Shown here: positions 34,979 through 44,827 of the stretch, one piece after another
How positions within the stretch are numbered: position 1 is the first letter of the stretch
Layout of the letters: each line of letters starts with the position of its first letter
NCBI RefSeq assembly: GCF_028285715.1
Contig: NZ_JANQOO010000020.1
Location: 186,001 to 250,000 of the forward strand
Reading direction: 5' to 3'
Length of the DNA stretch: 64,000 nt
Source of the DNA: Ulvibacterium sp.
GTDB taxonomy: Bacteria > Bacteroidota > Bacteroidia > Flavobacteriales > Flavobacteriaceae
Translations under genes and position numbers: made by a program
Notes under the pieces: generated by a model
Databases searched by the model: none
Told to the model about the DNA's origin: nothing
The model's input: only the letters and a program-made list of their open reading frames with translations

Positions 34979-37399
34979 TTATTCCGTACGCAAACTCTTT
35001 ACAGGATTGGCAACGGCCGATTTTATGGATTGAAAGCCTACCGTTAGCAAAGTGATGATAAGGGCAAAACATCCGGCCAGGACAAATACCCATACATTAA
35101 TTTGGATCTTATACGTAAAATCCTCAAGCCAGCGTTGCATACAATAATAGGCTATGGGAGAGGCGATCAAAAAGGCAATCCCTACCAATTTTAGGAAGTC
35201 CTTGGTCAACAGTTGTACCACTGAATTGATACTAGCTCCTAATACCTTTCGAATACCGATTTCCTTTTTCTTTTGTTCCGCTATATAGGAAACCAGGCCA
35301 AAGAGACCCAGGCAACTAATGATTATGGCCAGGATGGTAAACAAAGCGGCGATTTGGCCTACACGCTTTTCCTCATCGTATAGTTTCTCCACTTCCTTAT
35401 CTATAAATGCCGGGACAAACGGTGAATCCTTGACATTTGCCTTCCAAATGCCCTCCAAATTGGCCATCAGTTCCCCATAATTGGATGTCTCGAAACGCAG
35501 CAACAACCGATGTGGGTCACCATCCCTAAAAAGTACCAAAGGCTGAATGGCTTCTTTGAGAGAGGAAAAATGAAAATCACTCATTACCCCTACAATTTCA
35601 AATTCATTCTCTCCTCCTGTTAGCAGTCTTGAGGTCAGTGCATCTTCCGGTTCAATATTAAAGGCCCTTAGCGTAGCCTCGTTCACGATTATTTGTGTAC
35701 TATCCGATTCCCGGAAATCCCGACCTTTGGAAAGAATGATCCCCATGGTATTTATATAGTTCTTCCCTACAAGATTCACTTGTACCTGGGTACGATCTTC
35801 AGGATTCCGTCCCGGCATATAAAAACTAGCCCCGTTAATGATGTCCTCCGAGGGTGAAACCCTACTCCCGGAAATTTCGGTAACCCCGGGGACCTTTAGA
35901 AATTCAGATTTTAATCCTTCAAATTTATCGCGCGCGTTACGTGTATTCAATTGAATGCCGATCAGATTGTTCTTTTCGTACCCGAGATTCTTTTGTTGGG
36001 TATAATTAAACTGCTGGATAACTATGATGACCGTGCTTATCAGGGTAATTGATATCACAAATTGAAAAACCACCAACCCTTTTCGTAGCCCACTATTTCC
36101 AGACTGTAGATTTATGGTACTCTTAATGGCTGATACAGGTTTTATGGAAGATAGCACCAATGCCGGATAAATACCGGCCGTGAACCCTGTTAAAAATCCT
36201 ATCCCCAAAAGGGAGTACACGATTTCTGGACGAAATAAGTCTATATAGGTAAGGTCGCTTTGTGCCAATTCGTTTATAAAGGGCAACAATACCAACGTAA
36301 TCGGAATACTTATCAAAATAGAGAAAAAGGACAATAAGAGTGATTCTCCTAAAAATTGCGAGACCAAGGATTTCCTATTCGCCCCAACCACCTTTCGTAC
36401 CCCAATTTCCTTAGCTCTCTTGTTGGCCCGGGCTGTACTTAGATTAATGAAGTTGATGCAGGCCACAAGCTGAATGAAAAATGCCAAGGTCAACAACAGA
36501 TACAGGTATTGAATATCCGATACCCTATCAATCTGTCCGTTGATGCCTTGGGAATACAAGTGTATGTCCGTTACTTTTTGAAGTAACAGTTCCTTCTTCA
36601 TATTTATGTCCGCAAGATCGCTCCCTCCCCGTTCCTGTAAGAAATTTGGGAATTTTTGTTCCAACTCCTTTGCACTGGTACCTGGCTTCAATTTCAAATA
36701 GGTGTAGGCAAAGTTATTCTGCGCGTAATTGTCGTTACCCTTTACCCACTCGCCCAGGCCCGGAGTGTTCATACTAATGATATAATTGGGTTTCAAATGT
36801 GATTTTCCAAAAGTCTCATCAAAAACCCCCTTTACAGTAAGCTTCAAAGGGTCGCCGTCATAACCAGAAATCTCGACCGTTTTGTCCAAGGCCTTTTGAT
36901 TTCCAAACAATTTTTTCGCCAAAGACGAGGAAAGAATCAAAGTACTTGGTTCGTTTAGGGCAGTAGGGCCCCCTTCCAATAACCTATAATTGAATACCTT
37001 GAACAAGGTAGAATCGGCCAAATAGGCCTTGGACTCGTAAAACCCACTCTCCTCACCTGCCGCTCGTATGATATCAACATTGAAGAGATCTACCAAAACC
37101 ACTCTAGTGACCTCCTCTATTTCCGGAAAGTCCTCCTTGGCCGCAAAGGCAATGGGAGGTGATGATCCTGCAACACGCGCTCCATCCGAGCCTGTACCTG
37201 CCCCCTCTATGTTGGTCTGTATCCTATAAATGGAATCTGCATTTTCATGATGTACATCGTAACCCGTTTGGTCAAAAACGTATAATAAAATAGTTAGGCA
37301 ACTTACAGTACCAATGGTTAGTCCCAATAGGTTAATAATGGTCTGTTGTTTATTCTTGGTCAGATTCCGCCAAGCAATTTTTAGATAATTCTTTAACAT
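34979..37399 (-). CDS. P13: FtsX/MacB-type ABC permease, tandem relative of P12
   Basis: 806 residues from MLKNYLKIAWRNLTKNKQQT; the longer frame back to 37465 adds 22 unrelated residues and is unlikely. TM1 21-42, stalk LQKVTDIHLYSQG 273-285, TM2 299-321 (ACINFINLSTA), loop AKEIGVRKVVGAN 329-341, TM3-TM4 about 351-415, TM5 441-461, periplasmic domain 2 with GRDFRESDST 559-568 and GVMSDFHFSSL 604-614, TM6 686-706, loop KEIGIRKVLGAS 712-723, tail NPVKSLRTE. P12 and P13 stay in register to about residue 590 and differ mainly by short indels in periplasmic domain 2. The leader (ACATCAAAAAACGAGAATC-ATG) belongs to the shared leader group. Confidence 0.95.
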   Translation of the reverse strand: MLKNYLKIAWRNLTKNKQQTIINLLGLTIGTVSCLTILLYVFDQTGYDVHHENADSIYRIQTNIEGAGTGSDGARVAGSSPPIAFAAKEDFPEIEEVTRVVLVDLFNVDIIRAAGEESGFYESKAYLADSTLFKVFNYRLLEGGPTALNEPSTLILSSSLAKKLFGNQKALDKTVEISGYDGDPLKLTVKGVFDETFGKSHLKPNYIISMNTPGLGEWVKGNDNYAQNNFAYTYLKLKPGTSAKELEQKFPNFLQERGGSDLADINMKKELLLQKVTDIHLYSQGINGQIDRVSDIQYLYLLLTLAFFIQLVACINFINLSTARANKRAKEIGVRKVVGANRKSLVSQFLGESLLLSFFSILISIPITLVLLPFINELAQSDLTYIDLFRPEIVYSLLGIGFLTGFTAGIYPALVLSSIKPVSAIKSTINLQSGNSGLRKGLVVFQFVISITLISTVIIVIQQFNYTQQKNLGYEKNNLIGIQLNTRNARDKFEGLKSEFLKVPGVTEISGSRVSPSEDIINGASFYMPGRNPEDRTQVQVNLVGKNYINTMGIILSKGRDFRESDSTQIIVNEATLRAFNIEPEDALTSRLLTGGENEFEIVGVMSDFHFSSLKEAIQPLVLFRDGDPHRLLLRFETSNYGELMANLEGIWKANVKDSPFVPAFIDKEVEKLYDEEKRVGQIAALFTILAIIISCLGLFGLVSYIAEQKKKEIGIRKVLGASINSVVQLLTKDFLKLVGIAFLIASPIAYYCMQRWLEDFTYKIQINVWVFVLAGCFALIITLLTVGFQSIKSAVANPVKSLRTE

Positions 37400-37495
37400 G
37401 ATTCTCGTTTTTTGATGTAGACCTTTCAGGCCTTCCGCCCCGACTTCATCCTCTGGTCTGGGCATGCTTGGAAAACCTTACCGATCCAAGTTGTT

Positions 37496-39895
37496 CTATT
37501 CTGTACGTAAACTGTTGACCGGATTTGCATTTGCTGCCCTAATGGCTATAAAGCTCACCGTTAGAATTGTAATGGCCAGGGCCCCGATAACCGCCAAGGC
37601 AAAAATCCACCACTCCAGGATTACGCGATATGGATATTCCTGCAACCATCCATTCATTACATAGTAGGAAATGGGAATGGCAATAAAACTGGAGATGGAC
37701 ACTAGTTTTAAAAAGTCCTTTGAAAGCATATTCCAAACATTGAACACTGATGCTCCAAGCACTTTCCTCACCCCAATTTCCTTGGTACGCTGTTCGGCGA
37801 CAAAGGAGGTAAGCCCAAATAGTCCTAGACAGCTTATGAGTATGGCCAGAGCGGTAAAAATGGCCGACAGGCTTCCTATCCGCTCCTCCGCAGCAAATTT
37901 TTCGCCGTATTCGTCGTCCACAAAATCATACTGAAAAGGGATATTGGGAAAATGTGTTCGGAAGACTCTTTCAATTGTGGCTATACTTTGATTTGCACTT
38001 TGATTGGGATTTAACCTAAGATTGTAATAACTGCCATTGCCATGCTTGTCGAAAACATAAACCCCTTGTTTTACGGGTTCATAAGGTGATTGTGCGATCA
38101 TGTCCTCCACCACTCCTATGATCTTCAAGGGCGGGTCTGGATCCTCGTCATCGTTATCCTTTAGGAATTTACCGATAGGGTCGGTCAATCCCATATACTT
38201 TACAGCAGTTTGGTTCAGCAACACGGCATTGGAATCCGAAGGAAATTCCCTGGAAAAATCGCGCCCTTGTACAATTTTCAAATTCAGGGATTTGGCATAC
38301 TCCCAGGACACCTCTGTCCAGGCCAAATCCTCCTGAAATCCTTCGGGCTTGCCCTCCCAGTCAAATCCATTACGATTGGACCAAATTCGGGTAGTAGGGC
38401 TACTGGACGATGACATTTCCACAACGGCACCGGAAGCCAGGAATTCATTTCGCATCAAGTCATATTTCCCGGAAAAATCTTGACTAAATGTCGGTATTTG
38501 GACCAGCCCCTCCTTGTCATAGCCGATAGGGCGATTCTTGGCGTGGTTTATCTGCTGCATTACAATGACCGTCCCAATAATAAAGGCCACGGAAACCGTA
38601 AATTGCAGTACCACCAAAATCTTCCGCGGTAATCCTGCATATTTTCCGGCTTTAAAGGTTCCTTTCAGTACATCTACCGGTCTAAAGGAGGAGAGGTAAA
38701 GCGCCGGATAGCTTCCCGCCAGAAGCGCGGTAAATGCAATAAAAATTATAGAAATACCCCAAAAACTGGTACTTGTCCAAGGAAACTCGATTTCCTTTCT
38801 GGCCAATTCATTGAAACCGTTCAAGGACAACAACACAATTATGATAGATAGAAAAAATGCAAACAAAACTACCAGGAACGATTCGCTCAAAAATTGGTTG
38901 ATCAACTGATTTCGCTGAGAGCCTATCGATTTTCGGATGCCTACTTCTTTGCTTCTTTTTTCGGAACGGGCGGTACTAAGGTTCATAAAGTTGATACATG
39001 CTAAAAGCAGAACAAAGGCCCCAATGATGCCAAAAAGCCAGACGTACTTTATGCGCCCGCCAACTTGCTTTCCATTTTCAAAATTCCCCCGCAAATACCA
39101 TTCGGTCATAGGAAAAAGAAAAAGTTGCGGGTTAAATTCGGCATTGTCCTCGTCCGCATTCTTTTTTACATCCCTAATGTTAGCGGTCACTTTCTCCATA
39201 GAGGTATTATCCGCAATTTGAACAAACATCTGAAAGGAGTTATTGCCCCAAAAGTTAATGGCATTCTTCACCCATTCCTGGGTAGTGATATATTTTTCCC
39301 AAGGCATCACGAACTGGGTATCATGAAACGAATTATTTGCCGGGATATCCTCATAAACACTCGTAACCATCATATCATACTGGCTATTGACCTCAATAAT
39401 TTTCCCTATGGGATCCTCCTCGCCAAAAAGGGCTTCCGCCGCGGACTGGGACAACATAATGGAGTTAATCTCCCGCAGACCATCCTTTTCTCCTTTTAGA
39501 ATGGTAAGATCTAGCATTTCAGGAGCATCGGCCTGCATGAAATTACCGGAACGGGAAAGACTGGTCTCCTTATATTTCAGATATTGGCTAGTGGTCCAGG
39601 ACGACATGACCAAATACTTGAAGTTATCCGCGTAACCGTCCCTAAAAGCCATTTCCAAGGGTCTGGGTATGGCCGGACCTGTACCTATTTGTCCATTAAA
39701 GGTCTGTGATTGGAATACCTGCGCTATCCTGTTCTTGTTCTTAAAATAATCGTTATGGGTAAGCTCGTCCTGTATCCATAATCCAATTGTTAGGGTAACG
39801 GCCATTCCCAAGGCGAGGCCACCAATGTTTATGGTAGAATACCCTTTGTTCTTTTTTAAATTGCGCCAAGCGATTTTTAAATAGTTTCTAAACAT
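37496..39895 (-). CDS. P14: FtsX/MacB-type ABC permease (W-class), sister of P22
   Basis: 799 residues, N-terminus MFRNYLKIAWRNLKKNKGYS. TM1 21-42 (IGLWIQDEL), W-class stalk FPMTEWYLRGNFENG 261-275, TM2 286-308 (ACINFMNLSTA), loop SKEVGIRKSIGSQ 315-327, TM3-TM4 about 339-402, TM5 430-448, RPIGYDKEGL 455-464, periplasmic domain 2 with NEFLASGAV 483-491, GRDFSREFPSDSNAV 544-558 and an acidic stretch NDDEDPDPP 581-589 before GVVEDMIAQSPYEPV 594-608, TM6 679-700, loop KEIGVRKVLGAS 705-716, tail NPVNSLRTE. P22, 20 kb away, is its nearest relative by shared elements such as AIPRPLE, EFLASGAV and YNLRLNP; its neighbours P13 and P15 are of another class. Confidence 0.95.
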   Translation of the reverse strand: MFRNYLKIAWRNLKKNKGYSTINIGGLALGMAVTLTIGLWIQDELTHNDYFKNKNRIAQVFQSQTFNGQIGTGPAIPRPLEMAFRDGYADNFKYLVMSSWTTSQYLKYKETSLSRSGNFMQADAPEMLDLTILKGEKDGLREINSIMLSQSAAEALFGEEDPIGKIIEVNSQYDMMVTSVYEDIPANNSFHDTQFVMPWEKYITTQEWVKNAINFWGNNSFQMFVQIADNTSMEKVTANIRDVKKNADEDNAEFNPQLFLFPMTEWYLRGNFENGKQVGGRIKYVWLFGIIGAFVLLLACINFMNLSTARSEKRSKEVGIRKSIGSQRNQLINQFLSESFLVVLFAFFLSIIIVLLSLNGFNELARKEIEFPWTSTSFWGISIIFIAFTALLAGSYPALYLSSFRPVDVLKGTFKAGKYAGLPRKILVVLQFTVSVAFIIGTVIVMQQINHAKNRPIGYDKEGLVQIPTFSQDFSGKYDLMRNEFLASGAVVEMSSSSSPTTRIWSNRNGFDWEGKPEGFQEDLAWTEVSWEYAKSLNLKIVQGRDFSREFPSDSNAVLLNQTAVKYMGLTDPIGKFLKDNDDEDPDPPLKIIGVVEDMIAQSPYEPVKQGVYVFDKHGNGSYYNLRLNPNQSANQSIATIERVFRTHFPNIPFQYDFVDDEYGEKFAAEERIGSLSAIFTALAILISCLGLFGLTSFVAEQRTKEIGVRKVLGASVFNVWNMLSKDFLKLVSISSFIAIPISYYVMNGWLQEYPYRVILEWWIFALAVIGALAITILTVSFIAIRAANANPVNSLRTE

Positions 39896-39940
39896 TATGT
39901 TCTTTTTTATACTGAAACAGCTTCAGTGTGGATTGATGAA

Positions 39941-42367
39941 TTACTCTGTTCGCAAACTTTTTACTGGATTGGCCAGAGAGGCTTTGATCGATTGAAAACT
40001 TACGGTAACCAAAGCGATGACCACTATGGCCACAAAGGGCCATGCAAAAAATGTCCAATGAATTGATATGTGGAATGCATATCCCTGCAACCAATTGCTA
40101 GCCATATACCAAGCCAGAGGAATGGAAATTAAAAAAGCAATGGCCAACAAAAGCGCATATTCTCGGTACAACAGTTTTAAAATACCCTGTACCGACGCAC
40201 CCAAAACTTTTCGTATCCCTATTTCCTTGGTGCGTTGTAACGTGGTGAACGAAGCTAGGCCAAAAAGACCCAGACAGGCCACGAAGATGGCCAATACCGT
40301 AAAAAGCCCAAACACTTGGCCAAATCTGTGATCTGCCTTGTACTGCTTATCAAATTGTTCATCCAGGAAAAAATACTCGAAAGTATTTCCCGGAAAAAAA
40401 GTATCCCATTCCGTTTGTACTTGGGCAAGGGTTTGGGATATTTGGGCCATATCCGTTTTTATGGAAAAATATCCATATACCCCGGGGTTCAGGGTGAGAA
40501 TAAGCGGCTCATAAGCATCTCGAAGCGATTGTTGATGGAAGTTCTCTACAACACCGACAATGGTACATTGATCGCCCCAAAACTCAATTTGCTTTCCAAT
40601 AGCTTCCTCTGGGTCATCAAAGCCTAATTGCTCGATTCCCTTTCGGTTAAAAACAACATTGACGGCATCGGCCCCAAAATCTTCCGAAAACGTTCGGCCG
40701 GCAATCAACTTGGTATCGTACAGGTCCAAAAAATCATAGTCCACCCGAATAAACCGGTATTGCTTTTGTTCCGAGTCGTCTTGGGTCACCAACCGTATTC
40801 CCCCGGCATTGTCCCCTGTCCCCTCACCGGGAACTACAGAGGAAACCGCTACATTTTTTATGGCAGGGTACTGCAAAAGTGTTTCCTTTAGGGCTTGTTT
40901 TTGTGCCGCAAAGGTGGAATCTGTTGCAATAGGAGGTCGTAGCACTACGGTTTGGTCAATGTCTATACCCAAAGACTGATCTCGCATAAACTGTATTTGT
41001 TGATATACCACCAGGGAACCAATCAATAAAAACAGGGAGGCCGTAAACTGAAGTACAACAAGCCCTTTGCGTAATAATGCTCCTTGTTGGGCACCTCCCA
41101 TATTTCCCTTAAGTACTTCAACAGGTCTAAATTTGGAAAGCACAATAGCCGGGTATAATCCGGATAATAGCACCCCGGAAATGAACAGGGCGGTGAGGCC
41201 CATCCAAAAATTGGTTCTAGTTAATAGCTCATAGGATACTGGCTGGCCAGAGATTTGATTAAAGGCGGGAAGGGCAATGATCATGATAATCAATGCCAAT
41301 AACAGGGCCAAACCATTGAACAATCCGGATTCAAAAAAGAATTGGGTAATCAACTGTTTACGATTGGATCCTACGGTCTTACGCACACCAACCTCCTTGG
41401 CCCGCCCCACGGCCCGGGCCGTAGCCAGATTGATATAATTGACCCACGCAATCACGATGATAAAGAAAGCAATTCCCAATAAGAGAAGCACAGTTTTGGC
41501 ATCTCCGTTGGGAGCAGGTTCGTCTATATAATTTGCCTCCAAATGTATGTCGGTTAAGGGCTGGAGCCTGTAGGTTACCGAAGCGTTAAAGCGCCGCAAG
41601 AGCTCGCCCACCCCTGCTTCGACCACGGGAGCAAATTTTGCCTCGACCTGACTCGGGTTCACCCCTTTTTGAAGCAAAACATAGGTTAGGCAACCGTCCC
41701 ATGCCCATGCCTCGTCAGGATCGTTCGTCCCATTTGAATTTGTTTTTACCTGTTCCACAAAACTGGCATAGGATGCCAAAAAGTTAGGTTGCAGTTGGGT
41801 GTTCACCGGCATATCCTTAAAGACACCGGTAATCCGATAGTTTTTATTTCCACTAATGGGCAGGATTTTATCTACCACATCCGTAGTGCCAAATATTTTA
41901 CGTGCCGTACTTTCCGAAATAGCGGCTGTATACGGTTCATCCAAAAGATTATCCTTTTTACCATGGAGCAACGGGTAGGAAAAAACAGTAAAAAAGGAAC
42001 TGGTGGCAAAGTACACTTCTTCAATTTTTAGTGGCCGATTATCTACCTCAACAATAATATCCCCGGTTTTGGAGACTTTTACATACTCCTCTATTTCCGG
42101 TATGGCCTCCTTAAAGGAATTTCCAACGGCATATGCCCCTGCCGCCCACTGGGTGGAAAGTTTCCCATTGTCATACCGGTCTTGTTGTACCCGATAAATC
42201 CGGTCTTCCTTTTCATGAAAATTCTCGTAGCTGTATTCAAAGGCTACGTATTGCAGAATAAGCAAGCAGGCCACGATGCCGATGGCCAACCCTCCGATAT
42301 TGATCCAAGAATAGATTTTGTTCTTGATCAAGTTTCGCCAAGCGATTTTTAAATAGTTTTTAAACAT
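39941..42367 (-). CDS. P15: FtsX/MacB-type ABC permease (D-class)
   Basis: 808 residues, N-terminus MFKNYLKIAWRNLIKNKIYS. TM1 21-42, periplasmic domain 1 with stalk LQPLTDIHLEANY 268-280, TM2 293-316 with Trp in place of Cys (AWVNYINLATA), loop AKEVGVRKTVGSN 323-335, TM3-TM4 about 344-410, TM5 434-455, periplasmic domain 2 with SSVVPGEGTGD 509-519, GRTFSEDFGAD 557-567 and GVVENFHQQSL 605-615, TM6 688-708 (ACLGLFGL), loop KEIGIRKVLGAS 714-725, tail NPVKSLRTE. TM2 resembles P4 (SWLNYVN), suggesting a shared sub-branch. It lies 45 bp before P14 and 28 bp after P16. Confidence 0.95.
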   Translation of the reverse strand: MFKNYLKIAWRNLIKNKIYSWINIGGLAIGIVACLLILQYVAFEYSYENFHEKEDRIYRVQQDRYDNGKLSTQWAAGAYAVGNSFKEAIPEIEEYVKVSKTGDIIVEVDNRPLKIEEVYFATSSFFTVFSYPLLHGKKDNLLDEPYTAAISESTARKIFGTTDVVDKILPISGNKNYRITGVFKDMPVNTQLQPNFLASYASFVEQVKTNSNGTNDPDEAWAWDGCLTYVLLQKGVNPSQVEAKFAPVVEAGVGELLRRFNASVTYRLQPLTDIHLEANYIDEPAPNGDAKTVLLLLGIAFFIIVIAWVNYINLATARAVGRAKEVGVRKTVGSNRKQLITQFFFESGLFNGLALLLALIIMIIALPAFNQISGQPVSYELLTRTNFWMGLTALFISGVLLSGLYPAIVLSKFRPVEVLKGNMGGAQQGALLRKGLVVLQFTASLFLLIGSLVVYQQIQFMRDQSLGIDIDQTVVLRPPIATDSTFAAQKQALKETLLQYPAIKNVAVSSVVPGEGTGDNAGGIRLVTQDDSEQKQYRFIRVDYDFLDLYDTKLIAGRTFSEDFGADAVNVVFNRKGIEQLGFDDPEEAIGKQIEFWGDQCTIVGVVENFHQQSLRDAYEPLILTLNPGVYGYFSIKTDMAQISQTLAQVQTEWDTFFPGNTFEYFFLDEQFDKQYKADHRFGQVFGLFTVLAIFVACLGLFGLASFTTLQRTKEIGIRKVLGASVQGILKLLYREYALLLAIAFLISIPLAWYMASNWLQGYAFHISIHWTFFAWPFVAIVVIALVTVSFQSIKASLANPVKSLRTE

Positions 42368-42395
42368 AGCGTATGTGATTGATGATTTTAATTTT

Positions 42396-44762
42396 TCATT
42401 CTGTCCGTAAACTCTTTACGGGATTGGCATTTGCGGCCCTCAAACTTTGAAAGCTTACCGTGGATAAGGCAATGAACAAAACTGAAAGTCCTGCCAGACC
42501 AAACATCCACCACCGGATTTCGATGCGAAAGGCGAATTCCCGCAACCATTCATGCATGGCGTACCATGATATAGGTATGGCAAGAACAAAAGCTATAAAG
42601 ACCAATCTTATAAAATCCTGTGAAAGCATGTTGACCAAGCGAAGGGCACTGGCCCCCAAAACTTTGCGAATACCAATCTCCTTGAAGCGTTGCTCGGTCA
42701 TAAAAGCGGAGAGACCATATAGCCCCAAACAGGAAATAAAAATGGCCAATAGGGCAAAAATATTGAATATGGCCCCCATCTGTTGTTCTCCTTTATATTG
42801 TGCATCCAAATTGGTATCCACAAAGTTGTATGTCAAGGGATAGGCCGGATTTAAGGCCCCGTAAATCCCTTCCAATGCAGCTATGGTATTTTCAGTACGC
42901 CCCGGAGCAGTCCTGACCACAGCCAGGGACCCTCTTTTTCTGTGCTGTAGGATCAGAGGTTCAATGGCATATTGAAGCGGCTTGTAGTTAAAGTCCTTTA
43001 CCACACCGATAATAGTCCCTTTGTTGCCCCTAAAGGTTAAGCTATTACCTACGGCATTTTCCACATCCATTTTCATTACTTTGGCGGCGGTCTCGTTAAT
43101 TAGGTAGTCGTGATTGTCCGATGAGGTCCTGGAAAACCCTCTACCCTCCAAAAGTGTCATCTGAAAGACATTCAAGAAATTTTCATCTGCGTCAATATGT
43201 GGAAAAAGCACTTGGGAGTTGGGATCTTTACCTTCCCAATAAATATCAAAATCCCCAGTTACCAGATTGGCGGGCAAGTCGGAAATTATGGAAAAATCAC
43301 GGGTCAATACATTTTGTTCCAAGGCCGTTTTCAAAGCTTCCTGTTTATCCCACAGCTCACCTTCCATGGGAATATAAATCAAGTTAGACTTGTCATATCC
43401 CAAATTCTTATTCCGGATGAAATTCAGTTGGGTATAGATTACGGTGGTACCGATGAGTAATAAAATGGAAACTACAAATTGGGAAATTACCAATCCGTTT
43501 CTAAAAAAAAGGTTGGAACCGGAAAGCTTTATTTTCCCTTTCAACACTTTTATGGGCTTAAATCCGGATAGAAAGAGTGCCGGGTAACTTCCTGAAACGA
43601 GGCCGGTAATCAAAGCTATAGCCAATAACCCGATCCAGATGTTGGCATCCCCTAAATGCAATTGAAGTTGCTTTTGTGCCAAATCATTAAAGGCCGGCAA
43701 AGCCAGATACACCAACCCTATAGCAAGAATCAGGGAAAAGAAGGCTATCATCAACGATTCCCCAAAAAACTGGAATATCAGTTGGTTTCTGCCTGCCCCG
43801 ATTACTTTTCGTAAACCTACCTCTTTGGCTCTCCGGGAAGAGCGCGCCGTAGCCAAGTTCATATAATTGATGCAGGCTACAATTAAAATGATAAAGGCCA
43901 CTATAAAAAAGATGTTTACATATTGAATGTTTCCATGGCCTGGGACATCGATCTGTAAATTTGAATGCAGGTGGATGTCCGTTAAAGGTTGTAGGTTAAA
44001 CGTAATTTCAAACTCGGTCATTCTAGTGGCATAAATCTGGTTGATTTTTTCAACAGCCGCTAAAAGATCTTTCTCCGAGGTAATCGCTCCCTTTTTAAAT
44101 TGGAAATAGCCATAAAAATTGAAAGAATCCCATACCCTGTTCATCAAATCGTAGTTGGTTTTAGCATGATAGGTCATGGGAAGAATGGCGTTGAACTGCA
44201 GATGCGAGTTTGAAGGGACATCCGCCATTACCCCGCTTACGGTAAACGTATCGGTATTGTTGATTTTGATGGTTTTACCCAATGCCTTTTCGGTACCAAA
44301 GAACTTCCGGGCCGTAGTCTCGGTTAGCAAGATTCCGTCCGGTCGGGAAAGTGCGGTCTTGCGATTCCCTTCGCTTAAGGGAAAAGTGAATACATCCAAA
44401 AAGTTAGTGTCGGCAAAAAAGATGAAATCCTCCTTGAATTTTTGGCCGTCCACTTCGAACAGTTCTTCAAAGGGATGGCCTAGTCTAAGGCTGGATTCTA
44501 TTTCAGGCATTAATTGCGGAAGTTCCTCAACCATTCCAGCAGGGCTCACCGCTGCTTTGAAATCTTCATTGGCCTTGGCCGTCAGTCGATAAATTTGGTC
44601 CGCATTGGCATGGAAGGTATCATAACTCGATTCATGCCGTACCCAAAGAAGAATTAGGATACTACAGGCCATTCCAATTGCGAGACCGCCCATATTTAAA
44701 AGGGAGTACCATTTCTGTAGTATGAAATTCCTCCACGCAATCTTTAGATAGTTTTTAAACAT
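42396..44762 (-). CDS. P16: FtsX/MacB-type ABC permease (D-class)
   Basis: 788 residues, N-terminus MFKNYLKIAWRNFILQKWYS. TM1 21-42, stalk LQPLTDIHLHSN 257-268, TM2 283-305 (ACINYMNLATA), loop AKEVGLRKVIGAG 312-324, TM3-TM4 about 334-400, TM5 424-444, periplasmic domain 2 with YWEGKDPN 508-515, GRGFSRTSSDN 540-550 and GVVKDFNYKPL 586-596, TM6 667-688 (SCLGLYGL), loop KEIGIRKVLGAS 694-705, tail NPVKSLRTE. The first 12-13 codons and the start of the leader are identical in DNA to those of P17 over 61 bp, although the proteins diverge immediately after (NFILQKWYS against NLWKNKGYS). Confidence 0.95.
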   Translation of the reverse strand: MFKNYLKIAWRNFILQKWYSLLNMGGLAIGMACSILILLWVRHESSYDTFHANADQIYRLTAKANEDFKAAVSPAGMVEELPQLMPEIESSLRLGHPFEELFEVDGQKFKEDFIFFADTNFLDVFTFPLSEGNRKTALSRPDGILLTETTARKFFGTEKALGKTIKINNTDTFTVSGVMADVPSNSHLQFNAILPMTYHAKTNYDLMNRVWDSFNFYGYFQFKKGAITSEKDLLAAVEKINQIYATRMTEFEITFNLQPLTDIHLHSNLQIDVPGHGNIQYVNIFFIVAFIILIVACINYMNLATARSSRRAKEVGLRKVIGAGRNQLIFQFFGESLMIAFFSLILAIGLVYLALPAFNDLAQKQLQLHLGDANIWIGLLAIALITGLVSGSYPALFLSGFKPIKVLKGKIKLSGSNLFFRNGLVISQFVVSILLLIGTTVIYTQLNFIRNKNLGYDKSNLIYIPMEGELWDKQEALKTALEQNVLTRDFSIISDLPANLVTGDFDIYWEGKDPNSQVLFPHIDADENFLNVFQMTLLEGRGFSRTSSDNHDYLINETAAKVMKMDVENAVGNSLTFRGNKGTIIGVVKDFNYKPLQYAIEPLILQHRKRGSLAVVRTAPGRTENTIAALEGIYGALNPAYPLTYNFVDTNLDAQYKGEQQMGAIFNIFALLAIFISCLGLYGLSAFMTEQRFKEIGIRKVLGASALRLVNMLSQDFIRLVFIAFVLAIPISWYAMHEWLREFAFRIEIRWWMFGLAGLSVLFIALSTVSFQSLRAANANPVKSLRTE

Positions 44763-44827
44763 GACTCTTACTTTTTATACCGCCCTTGATCAACATCAAG
44801 TTTTTCACGGAATTTGATACTACTTAT
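44725..44827. repeat. Duplicated start region and leader, copy 1 (P16)
   Basis: 44725-44785 is identical over 61 bp to 47181-47241, spanning the start codons of P16 and P17. The whole 65-bp gap here (44763-44827) matches the equally long gap at 47219-47283 at 56 of 65 positions by hand count. The spacing between copies is 2456 bp, one gene unit. Confidence 0.85.
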
